Program-made: the position numbers and the translations under genes
Assembly (NCBI RefSeq): GCF_900290235.1
Contig: NZ_OLMK01000121.1
Span: 1 to 64,000 of the forward strand
Reading direction: 5' to 3'
DNA length: 64,000 bases
From: Streptomyces sp. MA5143a
Lineage (GTDB): Bacteria; Actinomycetota; Actinomycetes; Streptomycetales; Streptomycetaceae
Notes under the pieces: generated by a model
What the model saw: only the letters and a program-made list of their open reading frames with translations
The model's database searches: none
Told to the model about the DNA's origin: nothing
Part shown: piece after piece, positions 26,214-34,616 of the stretch
How the letters are laid out: each line of letters begins with the position of its first letter
Numbering within the stretch: the first letter of the stretch is position 1

Positions 26214-27362
26214 TCAGCCCGCCGGGTCGAAGGTGATGTCCCGGCCGGTGCAGTGGGCACCCACCGCCTCGTCGCACGTGAGCAGGGAGGGCGGGTGGTG
26301 GTGGACGGCGAGGGAGTCCAGCAGGAGGTCCGCGGCGGGGTGGCCCCTGCCGTACAGGCGGCCGCCGAGCACGGGGGTGAGCGCGGCGAGGACGCGGTCC
26401 CGGGTCTCGCTGAGCGAGGCGCGCAGACCCACCGCGCAGGCCAGGGCGGCGTGCCCGCTCACGGCCCCGTCGGTGAAGTCGGCGGCGAGTTGGCGGCAGG
26501 CGCCACCGAGCGCGAGCAGTTCGCGGGTGGCGCGGCCGAGGAGCGCGGTGCGCGGTCCGTAGGTGCCCGCGCAGGTCATCTGCCGGGCCGCCTGGTCCAG
26601 GAGCGCGCTGAGCACTCCGTGGTACGTGGCGGTCAGCAGCACCGTGAACCACACCATGCCGGAGACGACGGTGTCGTCGATGACGTCGGCGGGGCCGCGG
26701 TGGAAGACGAGCCGGTCGTCGACGTCCACGTCGCGCAGTACGAGCCGGGCGGTGTCGGAGCCGGTCATGCCGAGCGAGGGCCATTCGCCCTCCACGGTCA
26801 GGCCCGGCGAGGTGCGCGGCACCAGCGCGAGGATCGTCTCGTCGGTGCCGGTGACACGGGCCGTGAGGCAGACGAGGGTGGCGGTGGTGGCGAGCGAGCA
26901 GGGGTACTTCACGCCGGTCACCCGGTATCCCTTGCCGAGCGGTACCGCCTCGGAACGGCTGCTCATGAAGTTGGGGCTGCCGCCCGGCTCGGCGAACGCG
27001 GAGGCCACCAGGGCGCCGGCCTCGGCGATGCCTTCCAGCAGCATCCAGCTGGTGTCGCGGTGGCGCTGCCAGTAGTCGGCCATCAGTCCGACGGTGAAGG
27101 CGTGCATGTTGAGCGCGACGGCCGCCGACGGATCGCTCTGACCGAGGGCGCGCTGGGCGGCGGCCACCTCGGCGAGCCCGGCCCCCGCCCCGCCGAACTC
27201 GCTGGGGATCGGCAGGGCGGCGTAGCCCTCGGCGGCGAGGGCCCGGATGCGTTCGGGGCCGTCGGCGCCTTCGCGGGGCGGACCGGGGTGCAGCGGGGTG
27301 CGCCAGCCCGCGTCGAGCAGCGCGCGGTGCGCGGGAGGGGTGTCGGCCGGGGGCACGCTCAT
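26214..27362 (-). CDS. Acyl-CoA dehydrogenase-like flavoprotein
   Basis: 382 residues from ATG 27362 (GGAG upstream). The ACAD fold is indicated by IPSEFGGAGAGLAEVAAA (about 52-70), ASAFAEPGG, VTGVKYPCS and LGMTGSDTARLVL. Such proteins desaturate acyl thioesters or act as flavin oxidases/hydroxylases on other substrates. It is first in a gene run that continues through SRPBCC, epimerase, MIPS and MAT. TAACGT at 27496-27501 (minus strand) is a likely -10 element. Confidence 0.8.
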   Translation of the reverse strand: MSVPPADTPPAHRALLDAGWRTPLHPGPPREGADGPERIRALAAEGYAALPIPSEFGGAGAGLAEVAAAQRALGQSDPSAAVALNMHAFTVGLMADYWQRHRDTSWMLLEGIAEAGALVASAFAEPGGSPNFMSSRSEAVPLGKGYRVTGVKYPCSLATTATLVCLTARVTGTDETILALVPRTSPGLTVEGEWPSLGMTGSDTARLVLRDVDVDDRLVFHRGPADVIDDTVVSGMVWFTVLLTATYHGVLSALLDQAARQMTCAGTYGPRTALLGRATRELLALGGACRQLAADFTDGAVSGHAALACAVGLRASLSETRDRVLAALTPVLGGRLYGRGHPAADLLLDSLAVHHHPPSLLTCDEAVGAHCTGRDITFDPAG

Positions 27363-27527
27363 GCGACGGCTCCGTGGGCTGCGGGCCGGAGTGGGGCGAG
27401 GAGGTACACGGGGGCTCCTTCCGCGTGGGCGCGGGGAGGTGGGGGGCGCCGGGGTCGCGGCGCGGACGCGGCCGCTTCGAGCGGCGCCATCGGACACGTT
27501 AGGAGCGCGGTCCGTGGAATTCAGCGG

Positions 27528-27546
27528 GTGTTTCTTTGTGCGGAAC
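27528..27546. promoter_or_regulatory. Candidate regulator site upstream of the ACAD-MIPS-MAT run
   Basis: GTGTTTCTTTGTGCGGAAC has the same half-site spacing (GTGTTNC N6 CGGAAC) as the perfect palindrome at 31877-31897. It lies just upstream of a TAACGT -10 element. The arrangement suits an IclR-type regulator such as the one at 34617-35348 (inference). Confidence 0.4.
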
Positions 27547-27578
27547 GCCGTTTCGTGAGGGCGGGACGGGTGGTGTGT

Positions 27579-28232
27579 TCAGCACCTGAGGAGGGCGTAC
27601 AGCGGCCGCGGGTCGGGGGCCGCCGGGTCGACGCGGACGGTGTCCCAGCCGAGGGCCGCGGCGGGCGCGAGGTCCAGTTCAGGTGAGTCCCCGACCATGA
27701 CGCGCCGGGCGAAGGCGCCGTCCCCGATGTCATGGAAGACACGCGGGTCGGGTTTCTTCGGGCCGCCGTCGGCGGTGAACACGCCCCGGTCCCACACCTC
27801 GGGGGCACGCAGGCGCTCCAGGAGCCGCCGCATGAGCGGGGACGGCAGATAGCAGTTGGACAGCAGCCGAACGGTGTGCCCGGCGTCCGCGACGCGCCGC
27901 AGGGCCTCGGCCACCGGCTCGCACAACCGGTACTGCCCGGGGTCCTCGCAGCCGAGGGCCCGCCACAGTGCCCGTTCCTGCGCCGCGGCCTCGCGGGGGA
28001 CGCCGTGTTCACGCAGGGCGGCGTCGAGCAGATCCATGGTGGCCGGCTGGGGCGCGGACCGGTCGGACATGGCGGCGTAGAGCGTGCCGAAGACCGACCG
28101 CACGACGGCGCCCGCCTCGCTCGGGTCGAGATCCAGGGTCCGGACCAGGGTCGCGGTCCACACGTCGGGGCCGGGCAGCGGTGCGGAGGTGACGAGGGTG
28201 TCGAAGCAGTCGAATACCACGACGGCGGCCAT
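27579..28232 (-). CDS. HAD superfamily hydrolase
   Basis: 217 residues from ATG 28232. HAD motif I VVFDCFDTLV (residues 4-13, with Cys at the +1 position before the second Asp), motif II LLSNCY, motif III Lys in GGPKKPDPRVF and motif IV VGDSPELDL are all present. Probably a phosphatase acting on a cluster intermediate. It sits between the ABC exporter genes and the ACAD-led genes. Confidence 0.85.
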   Translation of the reverse strand: MAAVVVFDCFDTLVTSAPLPGPDVWTATLVRTLDLDPSEAGAVVRSVFGTLYAAMSDRSAPQPATMDLLDAALREHGVPREAAAQERALWRALGCEDPGQYRLCEPVAEALRRVADAGHTVRLLSNCYLPSPLMRRLLERLRAPEVWDRGVFTADGGPKKPDPRVFHDIGDGAFARRVMVGDSPELDLAPAAALGWDTVRVDPAAPDPRPLYALLRC

Positions 28233-28328
28233 GGGTGCCTCTCTGACGGGCTGGGGCGGAGCCGGGACGCACGGGCGGGCGCGCCCCGTCGAGTGGGCTG
28301 GGGCGGCCCCCGGGTCCACGACGGGCTG

Positions 28329-29111
28329 TCAGGACCAGGAGAGCTTGCGCTGGTCGGCGCGGAAGAAGACCAGGGTGATCGCGGTGAGTCCGACGGCGAA
28401 GGCGCACAGCGCCGCGGCGGGCACCAGGACGTCCGCGACGCCGCCGCCGTCGAGGATGACGGTGGTGAAGCCCCGCATCGCCCAGTAGCTGGGGACACCG
28501 GGCGCCAGCGGCCTGGTCCAGTCGGGCAGCGTGGCGTGCGGGGCGAGGGCGCCGCCGAGACCGGCGAAGAACAGGGCGAGCAGGTTGGCGAGGACGCTCA
28601 GCTGGGCGATGGTGCGGCACACCGCGGTCAGCGCCATGCCGACCATCACCACGCACAGCGACAACGGCACGGCCACCACCAGCAGGGCCGCCCAGGAACC
28701 GCGCACCCGCAGGTCGAACAGCAGCACGCCCGCACCGAAGACGGCCGCCAGCTGGAGGAGGGCGACCAGCAGGGGCATCACGACGCGGCCCGCGACGAGT
28801 TCGCCGGAACGGGCGCCCGCGGCGCGCAGCCGGTCCCAGGTGTTCCAGCCGTGTTCGCGGAAGACGGCGAAGCCGACGATGTTGACCAGGAAGAACAGGA
28901 ACATCACCGCCATGCCGGGCACGCCCTGCTCGGCTCCGTTGGCGTCGCTCTCGCCGTCGGCGCGCAGCGCCGCCCGGAACAGGGGCTGCATGAAGACCAT
29001 GATGAGCAGCGGCATGACCGTCCGTACGATCAACGGCGCGGGGTCGCGCAGCAGCAGCCGGCAGTCCTGCCGCACGAGGGCGACGACGCGGCCGAGGGAT
29101 CCGTCACGCAT
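28329..29111 (-). CDS. ABC-2 type exporter permease
   Basis: 260 residues with about six hydrophobic segments (VMPLLIMVFMQPLF, MAVMFLFFLVNIVGFAVF, LLVVAVPLSLCVVMV and others), typical of ABC-2 drug or lipid exporters. Its start overlaps the ATPase gene by 8 bp. With that ATPase it probably exports the cluster product or gives self-resistance (inference). Confidence 0.85.
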   Translation of the reverse strand: MRDGSLGRVVALVRQDCRLLLRDPAPLIVRTVMPLLIMVFMQPLFRAALRADGESDANGAEQGVPGMAVMFLFFLVNIVGFAVFREHGWNTWDRLRAAGARSGELVAGRVVMPLLVALLQLAAVFGAGVLLFDLRVRGSWAALLVVAVPLSLCVVMVGMALTAVCRTIAQLSVLANLLALFFAGLGGALAPHATLPDWTRPLAPGVPSYWAMRGFTTVILDGGGVADVLVPAAALCAFAVGLTAITLVFFRADQRKLSWS

Positions 29112-30138
29112 GGGGCACCGTCTCCGCGGTCCGGGGGCCGTCCGCGGGCGGACCGTCCGAGGTGTCCTGTGCCCGGGTCGAGGACGGTCCCGCCGGGCTG
29201 TCGTCCCGCGCCGTGTACCGGCGTCCGGTCAGGTGGAGGAAGACGCTCTCCAGGCTGGGCCGGACCACGTTCAGGTTGGTGAGCCGGGACGTGTCGTCGC
29301 CGAGGGCGGCGAGGATCTCGGGCAGGGCGAGGTGCGGTTGGTCGGCTCGCACACGCAGCGTGTCGCCGTCGGCAGTGACCGGCCACGGCAGCCTCGCCTC
29401 GGGCGGGGCACCGTTGAAGGTCAGCTCCACCCAGCCGCCGCCGTGGCTGCGCACCAGGTCCTGCAAGGACCCCTTGGCGATCAGCCGCGCGTGGTCGAGG
29501 ACGGCGACGTCGGCGTCCAGTGCCTCCACCTCGGCGAGGTAGTGGGTGGAGTAGCAGACCGCCGTGCCGGTGGCCACCAGGTCCCGGACGAAGTCGATGA
29601 GCCGGGTGCGGGTCTCGACGTCGACTCCCGCGGTGGGTTCGTCGAGCAGCAGCAGCCGCGGGCGGTGCAGCAGGGCGACCGCGGTGTGCACACGCCGCTG
29701 CTCGCCGCCGGAGAGCCGGGCGACCTGCCGGTCGAGCAGGGCGGTCAGGCCGAGCGGCTCGGCGACGTCGTCGGTGCGACGGTGCACGTCACGTCCGCGC
29801 AGCCCCGCCAACTCGGCGAAAAAACGTAAATTTTGACGCACCGTCAGCGGTGGGTACACGCCGAGGTCCTGAGGGGCGAGACCGAGACGGTGCCGGGCGC
29901 GTGCCACCGGTTGCCCGCACACCCGGACCTGGCCCGTGTCCGGTCGCAGCAGCCCGGCGGTCAGCGACATCAGCGTCGACTTGCCGGCCCCGTTGTGGCC
30001 GAGCAGGCCCACGATCTCGCCCTCCGCGATGTCGAGGCTCACGTCGTGCAGGGCGACGGTGTCGCCGTACCGCTTGCCGACGCCGCGCAGCGACAGGACC
30101 GGGGGGCCGGCCGGGTCCGGCGCGCGGTCAGTCGGCAC
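29104..30138 (-). CDS. ABC exporter ATPase
   Basis: 344 residues. Walker A GHNGAGKST (about 47-55), Q-loop APQDLG, signature LSGGEQRRV (about 142), Walker B LLLLDEPTAG and switch His in STHYL are intact. The C-terminal domain ends with SLESVFLHLTGRRYT, as in DrrA-type exporters. It overlaps the upstream hypothetical gene by 11 bp and the permease by 8 bp. Confidence 0.92.
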   Translation of the reverse strand: MPTDRAPDPAGPPVLSLRGVGKRYGDTVALHDVSLDIAEGEIVGLLGHNGAGKSTLMSLTAGLLRPDTGQVRVCGQPVARARHRLGLAPQDLGVYPPLTVRQNLRFFAELAGLRGRDVHRRTDDVAEPLGLTALLDRQVARLSGGEQRRVHTAVALLHRPRLLLLDEPTAGVDVETRTRLIDFVRDLVATGTAVCYSTHYLAEVEALDADVAVLDHARLIAKGSLQDLVRSHGGGWVELTFNGAPPEARLPWPVTADGDTLRVRADQPHLALPEILAALGDDTSRLTNLNVVRPSLESVFLHLTGRRYTARDDSPAGPSSTRAQDTSDGPPADGPRTAETVPHA

Positions 30139-30664
30139 GGCGCTTCCAGGCGTCCGGGAGGAGGTCGGGCAGGGACGCGCGGCGCAGCAGGGGCTCCCAG
30201 GTGCGGGCCAGCTTGAAGCCCTTCATCATGCCGCTGCCGGAGCGGACGTCGGGCAGCGGCTCGGTGTACCCCAGCCGCGCCTCGGTGGCTGCGATGTGGG
30301 CGCGCAGGCGCTCCAGCCATGCCTCGGAATCCTCGTCGGTGACGTCGCCGCCCTCGGCCGCGAGCCGCAGTCCGTCCCGGACCTCGTCGGCCGGTACGCC
30401 GGCGAACGGGTCGAAGGCGACCTCGTCGCGCCCGTAGGTCAGTTCACCCTCGGTGCGCAGCCCCCGCACGGACAGGGACAGCTGTACGAGCTCGTAGGCC
30501 ATGAGGACGGCCGTCTCCCGCTGTCCGGCGGCGACGGCGCCCTCCACGTCCTCCAGGCGGGCCCGGCAGCCGAGCAGCAGCCGGGCGGCGCCATGGGCGC
30601 GGAAGGCGAGCAGGCGCCGCAGGTCGGTCGGGGCGTCGCCGTCGAGCGGCTGCGTCCGGCTCAC
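30128..30664 (-). CDS. Small helical protein coupled to nucleotidyltransferase 2
   Basis: 178 residues from GTG 30664, overlapping the nucleotidyltransferase stop (GTGA). I do not recognise the family. The first half is strongly helical (AFRAHGAARLLLGCRARLED, AVLMAYELVQLSLSVRGL), resembling HEPN-type helical bundles, but no R-x4-6-H active motif is evident. Tight coupling suggests a binding partner of the nucleotidyltransferase. Confidence 0.65.
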   Translation of the reverse strand: MSRTQPLDGDAPTDLRRLLAFRAHGAARLLLGCRARLEDVEGAVAAGQRETAVLMAYELVQLSLSVRGLRTEGELTYGRDEVAFDPFAGVPADEVRDGLRLAAEGGDVTDEDSEAWLERLRAHIAATEARLGYTEPLPDVRSGSGMMKGFKLARTWEPLLRRASLPDLLPDAWKRRAD

Positions 30665-31692
30665 GCGGGCACCTCCGGGTCGGGGTGGGCCAGGGCACAC
30701 CACAGCAGGTTGTGAACGAACAGCCGCAGCAGGTCCTCCGGGGGCCCGGTGCCGGCGGGGCCGGACCAGACGACGGCGTCGCCGTCGCCCGGCGGCAGGC
30801 CGACTCCGGGGGTCTCGACGGTGCGCAGCTGCCAGCGGTCCACCACGGTCCGGTCGTCCAGCGGGGTCGCCGTGACACCCGTGGCCCAGCGCAGCACCGC
30901 GTGCAGTCCCTCGGGGGCGCCCACGAGACGTTCGACGGCCGCCAGCGAGCGGGGCACGTCGATGTCGGGGGCAAGAGCGGCACGCAGGACGGCGAGTCCG
31001 TCGGTGTCGCCGAGGACCTTGAGTTTCTCGCCGGCCCATTTGGCCGCGAAGTAGATCTCGCCGGCCGCGGCGGCGCGCGCGTTGAGGGCGGCGGTGACCG
31101 CCTCGCGGGTACGGACGGCGGCGGCATGGGGCCTGTGCGGCAGCAGCCAGCGGGCCGCGAGGGCCAGACGGTGCGCCTCCACGGTCCACCACTGCTCGAT
31201 CGCCCCGGCCAGCCAGGCGGCACGCAGCGACGTGTGCCACTCGTCCCACGGCGGTTCGGCGGTGAGGGGGAGGCCCAGCGCGAGGCGGCCGACGGTGTTC
31301 AGGGCCCGGCGCCGGTGGTTCCAGGCGTCCTCGGTGACGCTGTCGAACCGCGGCCACGGGTGCGTGGCGAGCGCCGCGGTGGTGTCCCGGACGGAGCTGG
31401 CCCGGCGGATGTTGACGTCGATGAGGGAGCCGTGCTCGTGGGACTGGATCGGGAAGCGGGTGAGCCGGTCGTTCTCGACGAGGACCAGCAGATCGAGGTC
31501 GCTGCGGTGGTTGCCGAACCCGGCGAGCACCGACCCGGCGGCGACGGCCAGCAGCGGTGCGCCCACCCCCTGGTCGGCCTCACCGCTCACCGCCTCTCGG
31601 GTCAGGCCGCGTTGCTCCAGGAACGTGTCCAGGCGCCGGGCGAGGGTGCCGACGTCCGGGAACGCGGTGGCGCCGGCTGACGTGGTTGGCAT
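30661..31692 (-). CDS. Pol-beta-type nucleotidyltransferase 2
   Basis: 343 residues from ATG 31692. The nucleotidyltransferase signature is GS at 53-54 and DLD at 65-67, with a third Asp in LIDVNIRR (about 92). It continues into a helical C-terminal domain with RLALGLPL and FAAKWAGEKLKVL. The layout resembles nucleotidyltransferase 1 at 12900-14003. It is the first gene of the minus-strand exporter run; its promoter lies in the 494-bp divergent gap. Confidence 0.72.
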   Translation of the reverse strand: MPTTSAGATAFPDVGTLARRLDTFLEQRGLTREAVSGEADQGVGAPLLAVAAGSVLAGFGNHRSDLDLLVLVENDRLTRFPIQSHEHGSLIDVNIRRASSVRDTTAALATHPWPRFDSVTEDAWNHRRRALNTVGRLALGLPLTAEPPWDEWHTSLRAAWLAGAIEQWWTVEAHRLALAARWLLPHRPHAAAVRTREAVTAALNARAAAAGEIYFAAKWAGEKLKVLGDTDGLAVLRAALAPDIDVPRSLAAVERLVGAPEGLHAVLRWATGVTATPLDDRTVVDRWQLRTVETPGVGLPPGDGDAVVWSGPAGTGPPEDLLRLFVHNLLWCALAHPDPEVPA

Positions 31693-31876
31693 GCGGTCGA
31701 GCACCTTTCCGCTGACGGACGGGGGGCGGGCCTGATGACGGTCCGTGGGCGGCTCCCGACGGACTCCGTCCGGCCCCGCCGCGGGCAGTGGCCGAAGGAG
31801 CGGCGGCGGGCCGGGGCCGGAGTCGGGGCGGCCATGGCACGGCATCCTGCCAACGCCCCGCCGGGTGGACGAGTGG

Positions 31877-31897
31877 GTGTTCCGGCAGCCGGAACAC
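31877..31897. promoter_or_regulatory. Perfect palindrome, candidate IclR-type operator
   Basis: GTGTTCCGG-CAG-CCGGAACAC, 9-bp arms with a 3-bp centre. A degenerate copy with the same spacing precedes the ACAD-led genes (27528-27546). It lies 185 bp from the nucleotidyltransferase start and 290 bp from the aminotransferase start. Confidence 0.5.
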
Positions 31898-32104
31898 GGC
31901 TTTCCCTCGCGACCGGCGACGGGCTACAACTGCCCCGGGGCGGTGTGCCGAACGCCCTCGCCGCCGCCGGATCCCACATCCGCCGCGGGCCTCCCCGGCC
32001 TGGCGTTCGGATCGCCCCGGGCCGCGGGTCGCGGCGCCTCACGGCCGGGTGTGATCCACCGAAGCGTCACCGACGACAGGGCCCGGCGCGTCGCGGACGC
32101 AAGG

Positions 32105-32159
32105 GACGACAGACGCGGGACGACAGACGCGGGACTACAGACGCGGGACGACAGAGCGG
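32105..32159. repeat. 14-bp tandem repeat array (three units plus a partial)
   Basis: Unit GACGACAGACGCGG at 32105, 32119 and (one change) 32133, with a partial copy from 32147. It ends 27 bp before the aminotransferase ATG, so it probably lies in the 5' untranslated region or promoter. Function unknown. Confidence 0.75.
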
Positions 32160-32186
32160 TCGACACAGACGAGAGGACGGGCCTCC

Positions 32187-33452
32187 ATGACAGCGGTCAC
32201 GGGCCAGGAACCGGCACGCGGCGCGCTCGCCGCCGTCCGCGCCCATCTGTCGCCACAGCTGGCCCTGCTCTACGGCATGAACGGCACGGGCGCCGTGGAG
32301 GCCGACGGCGCGGGCGCGCGACTGCGCCTCTCCGACGGCCGCCGTCTGCTGGACTTCGGCAGCTACGCGGTGACGCTGCTGGGACAGCGTCATCCGGACG
32401 TGGTGCGCGCGGTGCGCCGGGAGTTGGAGGCGATGCCGGTCTCCACCCGGGTCCTCGGCAACCCGACCACGGCCCGCTTCGCGCGGGCGGTCGTGGACTG
32501 GGCGGAGCCCGACCGTCTGACGAAGGTGTGGTTCGGCCTCAACGGCTCCGACGCGGTGGAGGCCGCGCTGAAGCTGGCCCGCCTGGCGACGGGACGCACC
32601 CGTGTCCTCGCGGTCGAAGGGGGCTACCACGGCAAGTCCCTCGGCGCCCTCGCGGCTACCTGGAACCCCCGCTACCGGCGCTCGTTGGAGCCGCTCCTGA
32701 CCGGGGTGACCCATGTGGCGCCGGACGTCTTAGCGATCCCGCAGGCGTTCGCGGGCCCCGAGGTCGCGGCCGTCCTGGTCGAGCCGGTGCAGGGCGAGGG
32801 CGGGGTGCGTCCCCTGGACCCGGACTTCCTGCGTGCGCTGCGGGACGCCGCGCACGCGCACGGCGCGTTCGTCGTCGCCGACGAGATCCAGACGGGCCTG
32901 CGCCGCTGCGGGCCGAGGCTGGCCGGCGCGGACAGCGGTCTGCGCCCGGACGCGGTGCTCCTCGGCAAGGCCCTCGGCGGCGGGGTGCAGCCCGTGTCGG
33001 CGGTGGTGGCCACACCCGAGCTGTACCGGCCGCTCACCGAGGACCCGTTCACGCACACCACGACGTTCTCCGGGCACCCCCTGGGCGCTGCCGCGGGCAT
33101 CGCCGCGCTGGCCGCCGTGGAGGAACTGGCACCACGCGGCGACCGCCTGGCCGCGTTGCTGGCCGCGGGGCTGGAGGGTCTGGCGCGACGGCACCCGTCG
33201 CTCGTCACCGAGGTGCGCGGTCGGGGACTGCTGTGGGGGGTGGAGTTCAGCTCCGCCCCGGTGGCCGGACACGTCCTGATGGAACTGGGCCGTGCCGGCC
33301 TGGTGGTCTCCCCGTGCCTGGGCCGCCCGGAGGTGCTGCGCCTGCTGCCGCCGCTCGTCGCCACGGACGAGGACGCCGACGAGGCGCTGTCCGTGCTGGA
33401 AGCGGTGTGCGCCGCGGTGCCGGACGAGTTCCGTGCCCGCGCACCGTCGTGA
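32187..33452 (+). CDS. Class III PLP-dependent aminotransferase
   Basis: 421 residues from ATG 32187 (AGAGGAC upstream). Typical class III features: GSDAVEAALKLAR (about 115), GGYHGKSLGALA, VVADEIQTGLRRCG (about 230) and the PLP lysine in LLGKALGGGVQP (about 258). It transfers an amino group to a ketone or aldehyde; in this cluster the acceptor could be a keto sugar or keto cyclitol (inference). It is followed 160 bp later by a methyltransferase on the same strand. Confidence 0.92.
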   Translation: MTAVTGQEPARGALAAVRAHLSPQLALLYGMNGTGAVEADGAGARLRLSDGRRLLDFGSYAVTLLGQRHPDVVRAVRRELEAMPVSTRVLGNPTTARFARAVVDWAEPDRLTKVWFGLNGSDAVEAALKLARLATGRTRVLAVEGGYHGKSLGALAATWNPRYRRSLEPLLTGVTHVAPDVLAIPQAFAGPEVAAVLVEPVQGEGGVRPLDPDFLRALRDAAHAHGAFVVADEIQTGLRRCGPRLAGADSGLRPDAVLLGKALGGGVQPVSAVVATPELYRPLTEDPFTHTTTFSGHPLGAAAGIAALAAVEELAPRGDRLAALLAAGLEGLARRHPSLVTEVRGRGLLWGVEFSSAPVAGHVLMELGRAGLVVSPCLGRPEVLRLLPPLVATDEDADEALSVLEAVCAAVPDEFRARAPS

Positions 33453-33612
33453 GCCCGACGTCATCACCGTCCCGCGCGGAGGCCGCCCCGGCACACCGCT
33501 GTCCCGCCAACGTCCCCGCTCCCGTCGCCCCTCTCCGAGGAGGAATCCCCGTGCCCGTCACCGGATCCCCGGCGCCCCGCGCCCGTGTCGCCCTGCCCGC
33601 CGGGGAGGAACG

Positions 33613-34548
33613 GTGAGCGGTGTACCGGGCCGGGGGGCGCATTCCGCGGAGGTCCCCGAGCAGCGCGAGACGCAGTACGCCTACCACCGTGAGCTGTTCC
33701 CGGCCCTGCACGACTGGGAGCGCACCGAGCGGTCGATCGTGGAGTTCACCGGCGAGACGGGTCCGAGCGGACTGCTCGGACTCGACCAGATGGGTCATTT
33801 CGGCCCGCAGGGCTGCGACTTGGTGGCCGACGCCGTGCGGGACCGGACCGTGCGGGCCGCGTGGTCCGCGCCCGTGGCGGTGTGCGAGCTGGGCAGCGGG
33901 TTCGGCGGCGCGCTGCGCTACACCGTGGACCGGCTCGCGTCGGTCGGCGTACCGGTGCGGCGCGCCTTCGGCGTGGAGCTGGTCGCCGAACACGTCGCGG
34001 TCAGCCGCCGCATCAGTGAACGGCACGGCTTCGCCCGGGTCACCGAGGTGTGCGCGTCGGCGACCGAGGTTCCCCTGCCGGGTGGCTCACTCGACGTGGT
34101 GGTGGTGACGGGGTCCATGCCGCACTTCCCGGACCCCGGGGCGGTCCTTCGGGAGGCGGCGCGACTGTTGCGGCCGGGCGGAGCGCTGGTGCTCACCGAG
34201 GAGGTCAGCCTCACCCCCGCGTCCGCTCCTCCGTCGCCGGAGTTCCGCCGCACACACCCGGAGGGGGTCTTCTTCACGACGCCGCTCCCGGACCGGCTGC
34301 GGCAGCTCGCGGAGGCCGGGTTCGCGGACGTGGCACGGCGGGATCTGACGCCGTGGGCGGTGGAGCTGCTCGCGGAACGGCTCAAAGTGGTGCGGCTGTT
34401 CCGGGGCAGCGTCGCCGGCATCTACGGGGAGGCCGCGACCGACCTGATCCGGGAGACGCTGCTTGCCGCGCGGGCCGAGTACCGGGCGGGGCGGTTGCTG
34501 CCGAGTCTGATCACCGCTGTTCGGGCGGCGGCCGGGGGCCAGGTCTGA
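33613..34548 (+). CDS. SAM-dependent class I methyltransferase
   Basis: 311 residues from GTG 33613 behind GGGGAGGAA; the frame is open upstream but lacks such a site. Motif I is CELGSGFGGALRYTVD (about residue 95); GSLDVVVVTGSMPHF and LLRPGGALVLTEE follow as motifs IV and V. The family resembles sarcosine/sugar or polyketide methyltransferases. It would use SAM, perhaps from the cluster's own synthetase. Confidence 0.87.
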   Translation: MSGVPGRGAHSAEVPEQRETQYAYHRELFPALHDWERTERSIVEFTGETGPSGLLGLDQMGHFGPQGCDLVADAVRDRTVRAAWSAPVAVCELGSGFGGALRYTVDRLASVGVPVRRAFGVELVAEHVAVSRRISERHGFARVTEVCASATEVPLPGGSLDVVVVTGSMPHFPDPGAVLREAARLLRPGGALVLTEEVSLTPASAPPSPEFRRTHPEGVFFTTPLPDRLRQLAEAGFADVARRDLTPWAVELLAERLKVVRLFRGSVAGIYGEAATDLIRETLLAARAEYRAGRLLPSLITAVRAAAGGQV

Positions 34549-34576
34549 TCACCGCTGTCCGGACACGCGGGACACC

Positions 34577-34614
34577 CGCTGCCGGGTGCCCCGAGTGCGG
34601 GGCACCCGGCAGCG
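34577..34614. terminator. Strong bidirectional terminator
   Basis: Perfect 16-bp arms (CGCTGCCGGGTGCCCC at 34577-34592 and its complement at 34599-34614) with a 6-base loop. It lies between the convergent methyltransferase and IclR genes, without a U tract as usual in high-GC actinobacteria. Confidence 0.85.
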
Positions 34615-34616
34615 CG

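Larger units (their letters stand above)
31693..32186. promoter_or_regulatory. Divergent control region of the cluster
   Basis: 494 bp between nucleotidyltransferase 2 and the class III aminotransferase without a convincing gene. It holds a perfect 21-bp palindrome (31877-31897) and a 14-bp tandem repeat array (32105-32159), each listed separately. Confidence 0.6.
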
